DNA of 64,000 bases from Chloroflexota bacterium (GCA_026708115.1 JAPOVL010000042.1:22425-86424), one strand, 5' to 3'. Positions 7,813 to 16,972 are shown, numbered from the stretch's first letter. Notes: generated by a model from the sequence alone, not told the origin. Made by a program: numbers and translations.

Positions 7813-9498
7813 TTAGGCTTCGGTTTCTGTTGGAGGAGATTCCAAATCGGCCAGCGAGGGCATCGTCTCTTTCTTGGAATGGACACCGGTGGCGCCGTCG
7901 GGTCGGGTACCGCGCGATTCCAGGCTTTGCAAGTTGCCGTCTCCGTCATAGGCACGCACTGAAAATCGATACTCGCCTTCCTGGAAGCGCCAGTCGAAGC
8001 GCCACAAAACCCAGGTCAATTCCGAGAGCGGCATACGCAGTTTTGCTTCTTGCCAATCGCCGTCGTTGACACTGACTTCGACGCGAGAGATGCGCTTGGC
8101 CCCGGCATAGGCGATCCCGCCGATTGGCACGACATAACCCTGGTCGTCCTTGAGGATGGCGTCCGTCGCCACGGTGTCGACGACCGAGGTCGGATTCACC
8201 ATCGCCTCCACGCTCCAGCCGCGCCGCACCCAGTAACCCTCCTGCCAGGCATCGACAAACTCGATGCTCTCTATCCACTTGGGTTGCTTCATGCCGTAGC
8301 GATCAGGGATATAGATCCGTAAGGGGAAACCGTGCTTCTGCTTCAGCGGTTGGTCGTCCCACTCATAAGCGAACATGATGCGGTCGTCGGCATTGATGAC
8401 ATCGAGCATGACATATTCATCGAAATTGTCGGCGCCGGTGATTTTTAGCGCGACGGCGTCCGCTTGTGGTTTCACCAGTTCGAGGAAGTCGCTCATGCGG
8501 AAGCCCGACCATTTGGTGGTACTGATTAAGGTGCCGCCAATGCGGTTGCTGATGCAAGATAAGGTGATGAAGCGATCGACCCGCTCAAACTTGTCGTAGA
8601 GGTCACCCAGTGACAAGCTGACCGGATTCTCAACGAGACCCGTGACATCAAGTCGCCACTCGCCAGAGTCAATCACCGGAGGTCGCGAACTGATGTCGAT
8701 GCGATAGTGATCGTCAAGCGGCGTGTATTCGGGTCGGGTGCCCGGCGCCGGCTCCATATTGCCTTCGAGGTTGGGCAGGACATCGCCATCGGACGCGCCC
8801 GAGGCATCCCCGGCAACTTGCCCTTCGCCAGGACGATTGCCGATGAAGGCGCCCAGCCCGGCGCCGATGACAGTCAGGACCGCGCTAGCGCCGCCGATGC
8901 GCACCATGAACTGGCGGCGATCGAGCGCCTCGACGGTGATGGTCTCGCCTGTCTCCTCGTCGATCTTGGTTTTCGCGCCACTATGCGCGAGCGCGTTATA
9001 GATCCAGTTGGCAGCCGCTCCCCATAACAGACTAACTATGAGAACCCAAACGATCTGCGCAGCCTTCGGCGCGGTGGCTGTCAGATTCACCTGCTCGGAG
9101 ATCAGCAGCATGACCGCGCCAAATCCCAAACCCAGCATCAGGCCGGGGTAGAGATTGCGAGCGCGGGTTTTACTGCGATTTAAGATCCCGTAGAAGGCCG
9201 CGACACAGACCAGGCCCAGCCCGAGGAAAGCGCCCAGACCCATCAACTGCTCGGCGGTCTTGGCGGCGACAGATGTCTCGCCCATGTTAAAGGCGATGAT
9301 CATATCTACCATCATATCAATGCCGAAAGTCAGCAGCGCGCCCGGCAATACCCGCGATACAAAGTCGAATACGTCAAAGGGGATAAAGGGCAAACCGGCC
9401 AGTTGATCGGCCAGGAATAGCACTGAAGTCAGCGTCATCGTCAACAGAGCGCCGACCAAAGCGCCGAGCCACAATGACGGTTTTTTGATCGTGTCCAT
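7813..9498 (-). CDS. Molybdopterin-dependent oxidoreductase fused to an N-terminal membrane domain
   Basis: About 561 residues in three parts. Residues 1-~165 hold four to five transmembrane helices. At about 194-195 a twin-arginine motif (DRRQFMVRIGG, followed by a hydrophobic run) resembles an internal Tat signal. From ~265 a sulfite-oxidase/YedY-like molybdopterin domain follows, with the candidate molybdenum ligand Cys315 in TLSCISNRIGG and a C-terminal dimerisation-type beta domain. The substrate (sulfite, methionine sulfoxide or other) is unknown. The frame could begin with GTG at 9508-9510, but ATG at 9496-9498 follows GAAGAGG at short spacing and is preferred. A strong terminator follows the gene. 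No heme partner gene is adjacent, so the membrane part may itself receive or donate electrons. Confidence 0.85.
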   Translation of the reverse strand: MDTIKKPSLWLGALVGALLTMTLTSVLFLADQLAGLPFIPFDVFDFVSRVLPGALLTFGIDMMVDMIIAFNMGETSVAAKTAEQLMGLGAFLGLGLVCVAAFYGILNRSKTRARNLYPGLMLGLGFGAVMLLISEQVNLTATAPKAAQIVWVLIVSLLWGAAANWIYNALAHSGAKTKIDEETGETITVEALDRRQFMVRIGGASAVLTVIGAGLGAFIGNRPGEGQVAGDASGASDGDVLPNLEGNMEPAPGTRPEYTPLDDHYRIDISSRPPVIDSGEWRLDVTGLVENPVSLSLGDLYDKFERVDRFITLSCISNRIGGTLISTTKWSGFRMSDFLELVKPQADAVALKITGADNFDEYVMLDVINADDRIMFAYEWDDQPLKQKHGFPLRIYIPDRYGMKQPKWIESIEFVDAWQEGYWVRRGWSVEAMVNPTSVVDTVATDAILKDDQGYVVPIGGIAYAGAKRISRVEVSVNDGDWQEAKLRMPLSELTWVLWRFDWRFQEGEYRFSVRAYDGDGNLQSLESRGTRPDGATGVHSKKETMPSLADLESPPTETEA

Positions 9499-9564
9499 AA
9501 TCCTCTTCACTCTCCTAATCGAATCGGATACCTTTAGTATAGTACATGTTTTAGTGAAAATATA

Positions 9565-9593
9565 TTGCCTTGATATTACGGCGGGCTTACAAA
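9565..9593 (+). promoter_or_regulatory. Possible promoter for the PLP decarboxylase gene
   Basis: TTGCCT (9565-9570) and TACAAA (9588-9593) are 17 bp apart, 56 bp before the ATG, in a visibly AT-rich divergent spacer. Match to consensus is only moderate. The same spacer must hold the promoter of the leftward oxidoreductase; a TATACT on the minus strand is a candidate -10. Confidence 0.35.
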
Positions 9594-9649
9594 TTGCGTA
9601 TTCCGGAATTAGCGCCCGAATGCAATATTGACCCTAATCGGCGAGCGAT

Positions 9650-11059
9650 ATGGATGCTGCGATGAGTGAGCTTTTGGCCCGGTTGCAAAAGGAATCGAAA
9701 GACAAGGCCATCTATCGTCAGGCACTCGATCACGGGCTGGCATATCTCGACTCATTGGCAGATCGCCCCGCCTTCCCGCCTGCGACCGCGCTGGAGGCTT
9801 TGCATTCCTTGGACGAGGGACTGCCAGATGGACCCTGCGAAACCAGCGCCATCCTGCGGCTACTGCACGAGATCGGCGCGCCGGCGGCGGTCGCCCAGGG
9901 CGGCGGACGTTATTTTGGCTTCGTCAACGGCGGCGTGATTCCGGCGGCGCTGGCGGCCAGGCTGCTGGCGGATGTGTGGGATCAGAACGCGGCCCTAAAC
10001 ATCATGTCGCCGATTGCCGCCAAGCTGGAAGCGCTCTGCGAAACCTGGCTGGTTGACCTGCTTGACCTGCCAAAGGGCAGCGCAGCGGGATTTGTCAGCG
10101 GGACGTCAACGGCAAGCCTATGCGGATTGCTGGCCGGGCGCAACGCCATCCTGCGCCGGCAAGGCTGGGATGTCGGCCAGCGCGGGCTCTTCGGCGCCCC
10201 TTCCATTCGCCTGATCATGAGCGAAGCGGTACACGGCAGCGTCTTCAAAGCGCTGGCGATTCTCGGTATTGGCGAAGCTCAGATCGAGGTAGTGGCCGCC
10301 GACGATCAGGGCAGATTCGACGCGCGGCAGCTTCCCCAATTGGACGAAACATCGCTGCTGATCCTGCAGGCGGGCAATGTCAACAGCGCCGCTTTCGACG
10401 ATTTCGCGACCATTTGCACTGCGGCGGAGCGAGTTGAGGCCTGGGTGCACGTCGACGGCGCCTTTGGCTTATGGGCCCGCGCTTGCCAAGCGACGGCGCA
10501 CCTAACCACTGGCATTGAGCTCGCGGATTCCTGGTCCGTCGACGCCCACAAGACGCTCAACAGCCCCTATGATTGCGGCATCGTTTTCTGCCGAGACCGC
10601 TTGACGCTGTTACAGGCACTTCAAGCAACTGGCAGCTACCTCCAATTCAGCGAGGAGCGCGACGGTATGCTGTACACGCCAGAGATGTCGCGTCGAGCGC
10701 GGGGGATCGAACTGTGGGCGCTGCTGAAAGCCTTGGGTCGCGCCGGCGTCGATGAACTGGTTGCACAGCTTTGCGCGCGGGCGCGACAATTCGCTGAGGA
10801 ACTTGCCAGGCGCAGATTCCGGATTCTGAATGACGTCGTGTTCAATCAGGTGCTGGTGGCCTGCGAAAAGCCGGAATTAACGCGGGCCACCCTGAGCGCG
10901 ATACAGTCCAGCGGCGAGTGCTGGTGCGGCGGGTCGGAGTGGCGCGGAGAACCCGTGATTCGCATCAGTGTCTGCTCTTGGGCGACCACGGAAGCCGACG
11001 TGAAACGATCGGTTGCGGCCTTTTCAGCGGCGCGCTCACAGGCGATATCAATGATATAG
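9650..11059 (+). CDS. PLP-dependent group II decarboxylase-like enzyme
   Basis: A 469-residue fold-type I PLP enzyme related to aromatic amino acid and glutamate decarboxylases. Seen directly: the N-terminal HEIGAPAAVAQGGGRYFGF segment, GFVSGTSTASL for phosphate binding, HVDGAFGLWA with the PLP-nitrogen aspartate, and the Schiff-base lysine K301 in SVDAHKTLNSPYDCG. The length is typical. The family removes a carboxyl group from amino acids or, in some members, acts as an aldehyde synthase; the substrate cannot be read here. The ribosome site before the first ATG is weak (GGCGAGCG), and a second ATG four codons later is possible. Its end overlaps the convergent DUF4037 gene by 12 bp. Confidence 0.88.
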   Translation: MDAAMSELLARLQKESKDKAIYRQALDHGLAYLDSLADRPAFPPATALEALHSLDEGLPDGPCETSAILRLLHEIGAPAAVAQGGGRYFGFVNGGVIPAALAARLLADVWDQNAALNIMSPIAAKLEALCETWLVDLLDLPKGSAAGFVSGTSTASLCGLLAGRNAILRRQGWDVGQRGLFGAPSIRLIMSEAVHGSVFKALAILGIGEAQIEVVAADDQGRFDARQLPQLDETSLLILQAGNVNSAAFDDFATICTAAERVEAWVHVDGAFGLWARACQATAHLTTGIELADSWSVDAHKTLNSPYDCGIVFCRDRLTLLQALQATGSYLQFSEERDGMLYTPEMSRRARGIELWALLKALGRAGVDELVAQLCARARQFAEELARRRFRILNDVVFNQVLVACEKPELTRATLSAIQSSGECWCGGSEWRGEPVIRISVCSWATTEADVKRSVAAFSAARSQAISMI

Positions 11060-12151
11060 CGCTGAGATTCTCCGGCGCAGATGCACCGCCTCGCGCAAGT
11101 CCGTATTATCGCTGAACTGATCAATACTGCCGATTGGCGCTCGCAACGCCGCCGCCCGCAGCTTGTCATCACCGATGCGGCGGATCAAGGCCTCGGAATA
11201 GCGCCAGGCCGCGCTGACCTGGAAGCCGCGATCATGAAAGGGCAGCAGCCGCGGTTGAATCGTCTCGGTCAGCCCCAGCGCATTATGCTGACGGTTCAGG
11301 CTCTCGTACGCTGCGCATAGAGCGTCCTGTCGGTCCTCATCGTCCTGCGCGACTTGAACGCCCCGCAGCGCCGGAATCAATTCGCTGGCGCAGGGCAGTT
11401 CGGCGAAGGCGCTGCCGAACCACTTGGCATAAGGCGCATACCGCCGCGCCATCAAAAAGCACAATTGCATGATGGAGCGAACCAACCGGCCAGCGATCAG
11501 AGCCGCGCCGAGTTCGTCGCCGACCATGGCAGCGCGCGGCGCCAAATGCTCGTCTTGGCCGATGCGCGACCAGCCGCATGCCAGCAGATACAGCCATATA
11601 TCATGAGGGTACCAGGCGAGCCGCGCCCGTAGAGCTGCCAACTCGAGATCGTCGCGAAAGACGCCGCCGGCAGTGAGCGAGAGCAGCTTTTGCTGAGGCA
11701 GGCTGAGCCAGTCGCCTGCGCTTAAGGGCTGTTCCCCGGTAATGCCAATGGTAGCGCGCAGATAGCCGTCAATGGTCAAGATCTCGACGCGGTGATTGAC
11801 GGGGCCGGAATCGATTCGCTCTGGAATCTGCGTCCCGTTGTCCCCGTCGCCGACCTTTGGCAACCCAAAGTGCGTTGAATACCCCGCGAATTCGTAAGGC
11901 AGACGATGACTGAGCAATTCCCGTAATGCCGGCGCGTGGCCCGCGTGATCCGCCGGCCTAAGGAAAAGCATGACGCGCGGCCCCCAGTGATGATCGGTGG
12001 ATACTTCGGTATCATATCCCAGCACCTCGGATCCGCTGCCGATCAAAGCGGCGCTGTAAGGCAAACTCGGGTAGGCTTGATCAATGATCGGCGCGACCGC
12101 ATCCTGGAAAAAATCCCGCGAAAGCGACAAACCTGGAATAAACTCCGACAT
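11048..12151 (-). CDS. DUF4037 protein with nucleotidyltransferase-like N-terminus
   Basis: A ~367-residue soluble protein. The N-terminal part has a nucleotidyltransferase-type signature (ALIGSGSEVLGYDTEVSTDH then HWGPR), with paired acidic residues after a GSGSE turn. The rest matches the helical DUF4037 layout (DVWLYLLA-like WYPHDIWLYLLACGW, later FHDRGFQVSAAWRYSE). Family members have no established substrate. ATG at 12149-12151 is preferred over an upstream frame extension because GAGG lies 6 bases before it and the preceding 23 residues look non-coding. It diverges from the DAHP synthase gene and converges with the decarboxylase gene. Confidence 0.8.
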   Translation of the reverse strand: MSEFIPGLSLSRDFFQDAVAPIIDQAYPSLPYSAALIGSGSEVLGYDTEVSTDHHWGPRVMLFLRPADHAGHAPALRELLSHRLPYEFAGYSTHFGLPKVGDGDNGTQIPERIDSGPVNHRVEILTIDGYLRATIGITGEQPLSAGDWLSLPQQKLLSLTAGGVFRDDLELAALRARLAWYPHDIWLYLLACGWSRIGQDEHLAPRAAMVGDELGAALIAGRLVRSIMQLCFLMARRYAPYAKWFGSAFAELPCASELIPALRGVQVAQDDEDRQDALCAAYESLNRQHNALGLTETIQPRLLPFHDRGFQVSAAWRYSEALIRRIGDDKLRAAALRAPIGSIDQFSDNTDLREAVHLRRRISALYH

Positions 12152-12205
12152 CACAGACCTCGCCCGGCTGAAAAAATCTGACCATGCTATTTGCCGATAC
12201 CTGTG

Positions 12206-12211
12206 TATAAT
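12206..12211 (+). promoter_or_regulatory. Perfect -10 box upstream of the chorismate mutase-DAHP synthase gene
   Basis: A perfect TATAAT with no good -35 at normal spacing. A transcript starting near 12218 would exclude the earliest in-frame ATG (12191) and supports the GTG start at 12257. Confidence 0.5.
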
Positions 12212-12256
12212 ACCCCTCACCGGCCATTTAGTGGATGTATTGGGAGTACAGAAGCC

Positions 12257-13351
12257 GTGTCCTCAACAAACCGTCTCAAGGAGTTACGGGACCAGATTGA
12301 CCCGATCAATCTGGAAATCCTGGAATTGCTCAACAAGCGAGCCGAAATCGCGCTGGAAATCGGCAAGGTTCAGCAAGAGATGGGCACGCGATTTTATGAC
12401 CCCCAACGTGAAGCCGAGATGCTGAACGCGCTCCAATACGCCAACGAAGGTCCCTTCAGCAACGAAACGATCAGCAAGCTATTCAACGAGGTTTTCCGCG
12501 CCACCTTGAACCTCGAAGAGCAGGACGCGCGGCAAACGATTCTGGTGCAGCGCAAGTCGCCCGATCAGCATACCATCATCGAATTCAGCAACGGCTTGCG
12601 CCTGGGTAATGACAGTTTCGAGCTTATCGCCGGTCCCTGCGCCGTGGAAAGCTACGAGCAAATGGACGAGGTGGCCGCGGTGCTGGCGGCGCGTGGCGTG
12701 AAGATGATCCGCGGTATGGGTTACAAACCGCGCACCTCTCCCTACGACTTCCAGGGTATGGGCGAAGAGGGTTTGAAGATCGCCCGACGGGTCGCCAACA
12801 AATACGGACTGGTCGTCATCAGCGAAGTGCTGGATCTGTCGTTGATACCGATGATGGACGAATATGTCGATGCCTTCTGGGTGGGCGCCCGTAATATGCA
12901 AAACAGCTTCCTGCTGCGGGCCCTGGGCAAGCAAAGCAAGCCCGTGCTGCTCAAGCGCAGCTTCGGCGCCACATTGAAAGAATACATTTACGCCGCCGAA
13001 TACATCATGAGCGGCGGCAACCACCAGGTTATTCTCATGGAGCGCGGCATCCGCACCTTCAGCGAGTGGACGCGCAATACGCTCGATATCAGCGCCGTGC
13101 CCCTGCTGAAGCAAGAAACCCACCTGCCGGTGATCGTTGACATCTCACACTCCGCGGGACGACGCGATATCGCCAATCCGCTGGGGCGCGTGGCCCGCGT
13201 TAGCGGCGCCGACGGCTTGATGGTGGAAGTCCACCCCAACCCGGACGTGGCCATGTCCGATGCCAAGCAGCAACTCAATCTCGATCAGTTCAACCAGTTG
13301 ATGGACGATATCGAGTCGATAACGCTGGGCGACAAACAGCCTGCGGTTTAA
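12257..13351 (+). CDS. aroA(G): Bifunctional chorismate mutase / 3-deoxy-7-phosphoheptulonate (DAHP) synthase
   Basis: About 364 residues. The first ~85 form an AroQ-type chorismate mutase domain (NRLKELRDQIDPINLEILEL, then LLNKRAEIALEIGKVQ). The rest is a type I-beta DAHP synthase with LIAGPCAVES, MGYKPRTSPYDFQG, KRSFGATLKEY and VDISHSAGRRD. The DAHP synthase condenses phosphoenolpyruvate and erythrose 4-phosphate to open the shikimate pathway; the fused mutase domain is the usual feedback sensor in Bacillus-type enzymes. GTG at 12257 is chosen because GGGAG lies 10 bases upstream and a perfect -10 box at 12206 lies downstream of the earlier ATG at 12191. A terminator follows at 13409. Confidence 0.93.
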   Translation: MSSTNRLKELRDQIDPINLEILELLNKRAEIALEIGKVQQEMGTRFYDPQREAEMLNALQYANEGPFSNETISKLFNEVFRATLNLEEQDARQTILVQRKSPDQHTIIEFSNGLRLGNDSFELIAGPCAVESYEQMDEVAAVLAARGVKMIRGMGYKPRTSPYDFQGMGEEGLKIARRVANKYGLVVISEVLDLSLIPMMDEYVDAFWVGARNMQNSFLLRALGKQSKPVLLKRSFGATLKEYIYAAEYIMSGGNHQVILMERGIRTFSEWTRNTLDISAVPLLKQETHLPVIVDISHSAGRRDIANPLGRVARVSGADGLMVEVHPNPDVAMSDAKQQLNLDQFNQLMDDIESITLGDKQPAV

Positions 13352-13408
13352 CCATTCTGGCGTCCTTTTCAATTTGAACGGGACACAAAAGACGAGCATT
13401 TGATGAAG

Positions 13409-13444
13409 TCCCCCTGTACAGTTGTGTAGGGGGATTTCGCTTTT
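13409..13444 (+). terminator. Rho-independent terminator after DAHP synthase
   Basis: Perfect 7-bp stem TCCCCCT (13409-13415) with AGGGGGA (13428-13434), followed by TTTCGCTTTT. It lies 58 bp after the stop codon. Confidence 0.75.
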
Positions 13445-13546
13445 GTCTGTGAAGCCGGGAAACAATACTCACCGGTCTCTCCGCAGCTACGCGCTCCCTC
13501 CCTTGAGATCTGATAACAAGCAATGCTGTGCCGGAGCAACGATCAA

Positions 13547-14923
13547 GTGATGCGCAGGTCTGTCCTAAAGCACAAGCTCATTGCAGTCTTGGCCATCGCA
13601 ATCATCGCGAGGCTCGGCGCGCTATTCGCGTTTCCATCGGTCTTCGCCTTCAGCCAGCCGAGCGGCGATATTCACGGCTCGGTCGCCTATGACGCCTACG
13701 CGCTGAATCTGTTGGAAACCGGCGTTTACGGCCGCGAGCCGGGCGTGCCGGATTCGGTTCTGCCGCCGCTCTACAGCGCGCTGCTGGCGCTGATCTATGC
13801 CGTCTTCGGCCGCAGCTATGTCGCCGTTGGCGTCATTCATACGCTCCTTGATGTCTGCGCCATCGCCCTGCTCTACGACATTGCGCGGCGACTGTTTCCG
13901 GGCGGGCGCGGCGCACGGATAGGCGCGCTCAGCGCTGTCTTCTACGCGCTCTATCCTTATCTCATCTTCCAGAACCTTACCCTGAATGACACCGCGCTCT
14001 GGATTGCCCTGCTGCATCTTTTCGTCTGGCTGATGATCTTGCTGCGGGAGCAGGAAAGGGAGAATCGCCAGACCTTCGCGCTCGCCGCCGCCGCTGGGCT
14101 CGTCCTGGGCCTATCCGCTCTGGCGCGGGCCTTATTGCCGCCCCTGGCGCTGTTGCTGGCGCTCTGGTTCCTCTTTCGCTTGAGCTGGCGGCGATCCCTG
14201 CTGCGTACGCTGCCGGTGGCGCTGGTCAGCCTTCTGGTCTTGTTGCCCTGGCTGGCCCGTGGGGCAGTGATTCACGGGGGATTCGTGGCCGTGGCCCTCA
14301 ACGGCGGCGAGAACCTGTATCAGGGCAACAATCGGCAGACCGTGCCCATTTTTCGCGCCGGCTACGATGTGCAGTGGTCGAGCCGCCCGCCCGACGTTCC
14401 GCGGACTGATGACCCCTATCTCAACAACCAATTACTGCTGAACGCGGGCCTGCGCTACCTGCGCGAGCATCCCTGGCGCATACCCGAATTGCTCTGGGTG
14501 AAATTCTGGGTTTACTGGAACCCGCAGGTCACGCCGCTCAACAACTTGCGCGCGGGCGAGCGCCTGCGCGTCACCGCCGACGGCGTCGTGCAAATCATCA
14601 GCGACGGCGAATCCCATACCGGCGTCAGCGCCGCCAATGCCGCCTATCAAGACGAGGGCCTCTTCGCCGTCGTCGGGCGCAACCTGCATCTCGTCTATTT
14701 TGGCGGCTTGTGGCTGCTGGCAATCGGCGGTGCTGTCCGGAGCCGCCGCGACTGGCGGGATCTGAGCTTGCTATTTTTCGTGCAGATCAGCCAGACAGCG
14801 GTCTACTTGCTCTTCCATCCCTCGACGCGCTACCGCTCCCCCACGGACCCGCTGCTTTACGTCTTTTCGGCGCTGGCCCTGGTCTGGCTGTGGGAGCGCT
14901 GGCGGGGGTGGCGGGTGAACTGA
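13547..14923 (+). CDS. Membrane glycosyltransferase, GT39/ArnT-like
   Basis: A ~458-residue polytopic membrane protein with about ten hydrophobic segments. It resembles dolichyl-phosphate-mannose or ArnT-type transferases (GT-C fold): a first helix (LIAVLAIAIIARLGALFAF), an early periplasmic loop with acidic residues (GDIHGSVAYDAYALNLLETG) and a second loop LPPLYSALLALIYAVFGRSY. Such enzymes move sugars from polyprenyl-phosphate carriers to lipids or proteins outside the membrane; the acceptor is unknown. The start is uncertain: GTG at 13547 has GGAG 10 bases upstream, while ATG at 13523 or 13550 is also possible. It has no clear operon partner. Confidence 0.75.
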   Translation: MMRRSVLKHKLIAVLAIAIIARLGALFAFPSVFAFSQPSGDIHGSVAYDAYALNLLETGVYGREPGVPDSVLPPLYSALLALIYAVFGRSYVAVGVIHTLLDVCAIALLYDIARRLFPGGRGARIGALSAVFYALYPYLIFQNLTLNDTALWIALLHLFVWLMILLREQERENRQTFALAAAAGLVLGLSALARALLPPLALLLALWFLFRLSWRRSLLRTLPVALVSLLVLLPWLARGAVIHGGFVAVALNGGENLYQGNNRQTVPIFRAGYDVQWSSRPPDVPRTDDPYLNNQLLLNAGLRYLREHPWRIPELLWVKFWVYWNPQVTPLNNLRAGERLRVTADGVVQIISDGESHTGVSAANAAYQDEGLFAVVGRNLHLVYFGGLWLLAIGGAVRSRRDWRDLSLLFFVQISQTAVYLLFHPSTRYRSPTDPLLYVFSALALVWLWERWRGWRVN

Positions 14924-15038
14924 ATCTGACGCTTCATTTGCCAATCATAAGAATATATGGTAGATGGGTTGCGCGACTAAGACACATGTTCTATTATACT
15001 ATTCAGAACGTTTGTTCGTCAACGCGGAAAGGGCGGAT

Positions 15039-15824
15039 ATGAATCGGCAGAAACCACCCAAAGGCATCGAATGGACGCGCATCCGAGAACCGGACGGCAC
15101 GGTGCGGCCCGGCTACACCTGGAATCCCACCGGCGGCTGCTTTCACGGCTGCACTTGGAAAATGCCGGACGGATCAATTACTGAGTGCTACGCCAAGACC
15201 ATCGCCGAGCGTTTTACCACCGGTTACCCTCATGGTTTCGAACATCACTACTGGCGTCCTCATAGTTTGAATGCCCCGCTCAAACTGAAAGAAGCGGCAG
15301 GCATCTTCGTGGGCAGCATGGCCGATCTCTTCGGTCACTGGGTACCGGAAGAGCAAATCAAGCAAGTGCTGGACGTGATGGTGGAGGCGGACTGGCACAT
15401 ATTCCAGACACTGAGCAAGTTTCCCATACGACTGCCGGAATTCAAGTTTTCAGAAAACGTCTGGGTCGGTGTGAGCTTGCCTGCGGGTCATCTTATGAGC
15501 GCAACTGGCGGCGCGCGCGCGTTGAAGGCCTACTTGTGGCACATGAAGAGGATCCAAGCTAACGTGAAGTTCATGAGCATTGAGCCGCTCTGGTTTGATG
15601 TGGCGCCTGTGTTCGAGGAGTGGTTGGAGACGGAAGAGAGACTACCTTTCGAGTGGGCGATCATCGGCGCAGCGTCGAATGGGAGTCGGGTTTTCCAGCC
15701 GAAAGAGGGATGGACGGGAAAGTTGGTTAATCTGCTTGATACTCAGGATGTACCTGTGTTCTTTAAGGGGAATCTCGAATGGGACGATTGGCGAGAGAAC
15801 TTTCCCGTAGAATACGTCGCTTAA
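15039..15824 (+). CDS. DUF5131 (phage Gp37/Gp68) three-cysteine-motif protein
   Basis: A 261-residue protein of the DUF5131 family, whose conserved cysteines recall radical-SAM-like or metal-binding proteins; function is not established. Cysteines at 34, 38 and 50 lie in NPTGGCFHGC and TECYAK. The family usually has a tighter CxxCYA after the second motif, so this member carries an insertion. Later family blocks are present (FVGSMADLFGHWV, NVWVGVSLP, FMSIEPL, WAIIGAASNGSR). ATG at 15039 is preferred over an upstream frame start because GGAAAGGGCGG precedes it. Its last four bases overlap the convergent TcmP gene. The two families are a known genomic pair, and base composition becomes visibly more AT-rich here than in the flanks. 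Confidence 0.85.
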   Translation: MNRQKPPKGIEWTRIREPDGTVRPGYTWNPTGGCFHGCTWKMPDGSITECYAKTIAERFTTGYPHGFEHHYWRPHSLNAPLKLKEAAGIFVGSMADLFGHWVPEEQIKQVLDVMVEADWHIFQTLSKFPIRLPEFKFSENVWVGVSLPAGHLMSATGGARALKAYLWHMKRIQANVKFMSIEPLWFDVAPVFEEWLETEERLPFEWAIIGAASNGSRVFQPKEGWTGKLVNLLDTQDVPVFFKGNLEWDDWRENFPVEYVA

Positions 15825-16972
15825 AGCAGTTCTTGTTGCCGGGCGATTCTAACTATGGTTTCGTCATTTATTCTTGTTGCTGAAATAAGATTGTCGTTAC
15901 CAACTGATGTGAAGCATTCAATTTTACCTCTAGAATGTAGTTCTTTGATGACACTTCGATACTCTGCGCTCGTAAAATGCATGAAGTGTTCCTGAACAAT
16001 TCCCAACCAAACCTCAATACGAGAAGTTCCGCCTTCAATCGCGACATAGCTCAACACCAACTCCGTCAATTCCTTATCGTCACGCCAATCTTGCCACGTT
16101 AATTTCGAAAACAATGTGTCTTGAGCCTCCCGGTCATTCATGTACTTGTTGTATGACTTACACATTTCATCGTTCAAGAGTAGCATAGAGTCAGGATGTC
16201 GCGATGCAAACACCATGAAGTACTTCGTTGCGCTACAGGTAGTTTCACGAATTGGACATGCTCCCGTGTAAGTCAAATACCCGGTACTAGCGAGCTTTTC
16301 ACGGTAGTGGTCGACTAGCGCTTTCTCCCGCTTCTTTGCGCTAGCATGATAATCCGACACTAGATCGTTTTTCCAATACTCTCCGCCATAAACTCGCGTT
16401 AGCTTGTGGTGATAACTTTGGATACGTGGGGCAACTGGTCCATCGCCTTGCGACGTGTGCCTGCTTCCCAAGCGGTGACTAATCGGCATATGAAGGTTTA
16501 TAAGTATCTCTGTACTGGAACTTCTGTCTCGTTCTAGCAAGGGACGCAACACATCAAACTCGCAATTGAGCCCGTATGGGTCAATATAGAGAAACAGTGT
16601 CTCATTACGAAGACTCGCAATGAGCTGTCTGAGTTGATCTATAGCATCTCCAAGAATCGGCTTAGCTGCTACAAGATTCTCCGCGTCCAAAACGCTCGTT
16701 AACATCTCATGATGGGATGGATCGCTATTGAAAAAGTAGGCATCATATTTGCCTTTTGCATACTTTTCTGCCGCTTGACAAATGATAAGCGGGGAGCCGG
16801 CTGTTCCATCCGAAAACCTACCGGCTCCTGCAAACGCATCCACCAAAACGATCCTTGCACGTCTTTTGGCTACCTTGGCTAAATATGGCGACATATATGC
16901 GCCAAGAATCCGATTCTTCAGACGAGACCAAGGTCTCATTTCGTCAAAGAAGTTTTCGTCATAGTCCGTCAC
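15821..16972 (-). CDS. tcmP: Three-Cys-motif partner protein TcmP
   Basis: A 383-residue protein of the TcmP family, named because it accompanies DUF5131 three-Cys proteins; its activity is unproven. It has a methyltransferase-like Rossmann pattern: VDAFAGAG at 45-51 resembles the SAM-binding loop, and LYIDPYG (DPYG at 131-134) resembles the DPPY catalytic motif of amino-methyltransferases. The start is a GTG at 16970-16972 with CGAGG 6 bases upstream. The gene is AT-richer than its neighbours and is convergent with DUF5131, overlapping it by 4 bp, instead of the more usual co-directional layout. Likely acquired horizontally. Confidence 0.85.
   Translation of the reverse strand: MTDYDENFFDEMRPWSRLKNRILGAYMSPYLAKVAKRRARIVLVDAFAGAGRFSDGTAGSPLIICQAAEKYAKGKYDAYFFNSDPSHHEMLTSVLDAENLVAAKPILGDAIDQLRQLIASLRNETLFLYIDPYGLNCEFDVLRPLLERDRSSSTEILINLHMPISHRLGSRHTSQGDGPVAPRIQSYHHKLTRVYGGEYWKNDLVSDYHASAKKREKALVDHYREKLASTGYLTYTGACPIRETTCSATKYFMVFASRHPDSMLLLNDEMCKSYNKYMNDREAQDTLFSKLTWQDWRDDKELTELVLSYVAIEGGTSRIEVWLGIVQEHFMHFTSAEYRSVIKELHSRGKIECFTSVGNDNLISATRINDETIVRIARQQELL

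Noticed and set aside
12191..12256. 22-codon N-terminal extension of the DAHP synthase
   Set aside because: A perfect TATAAT lies inside it at 12206, and the GTG at 12257 has a better ribosome site.
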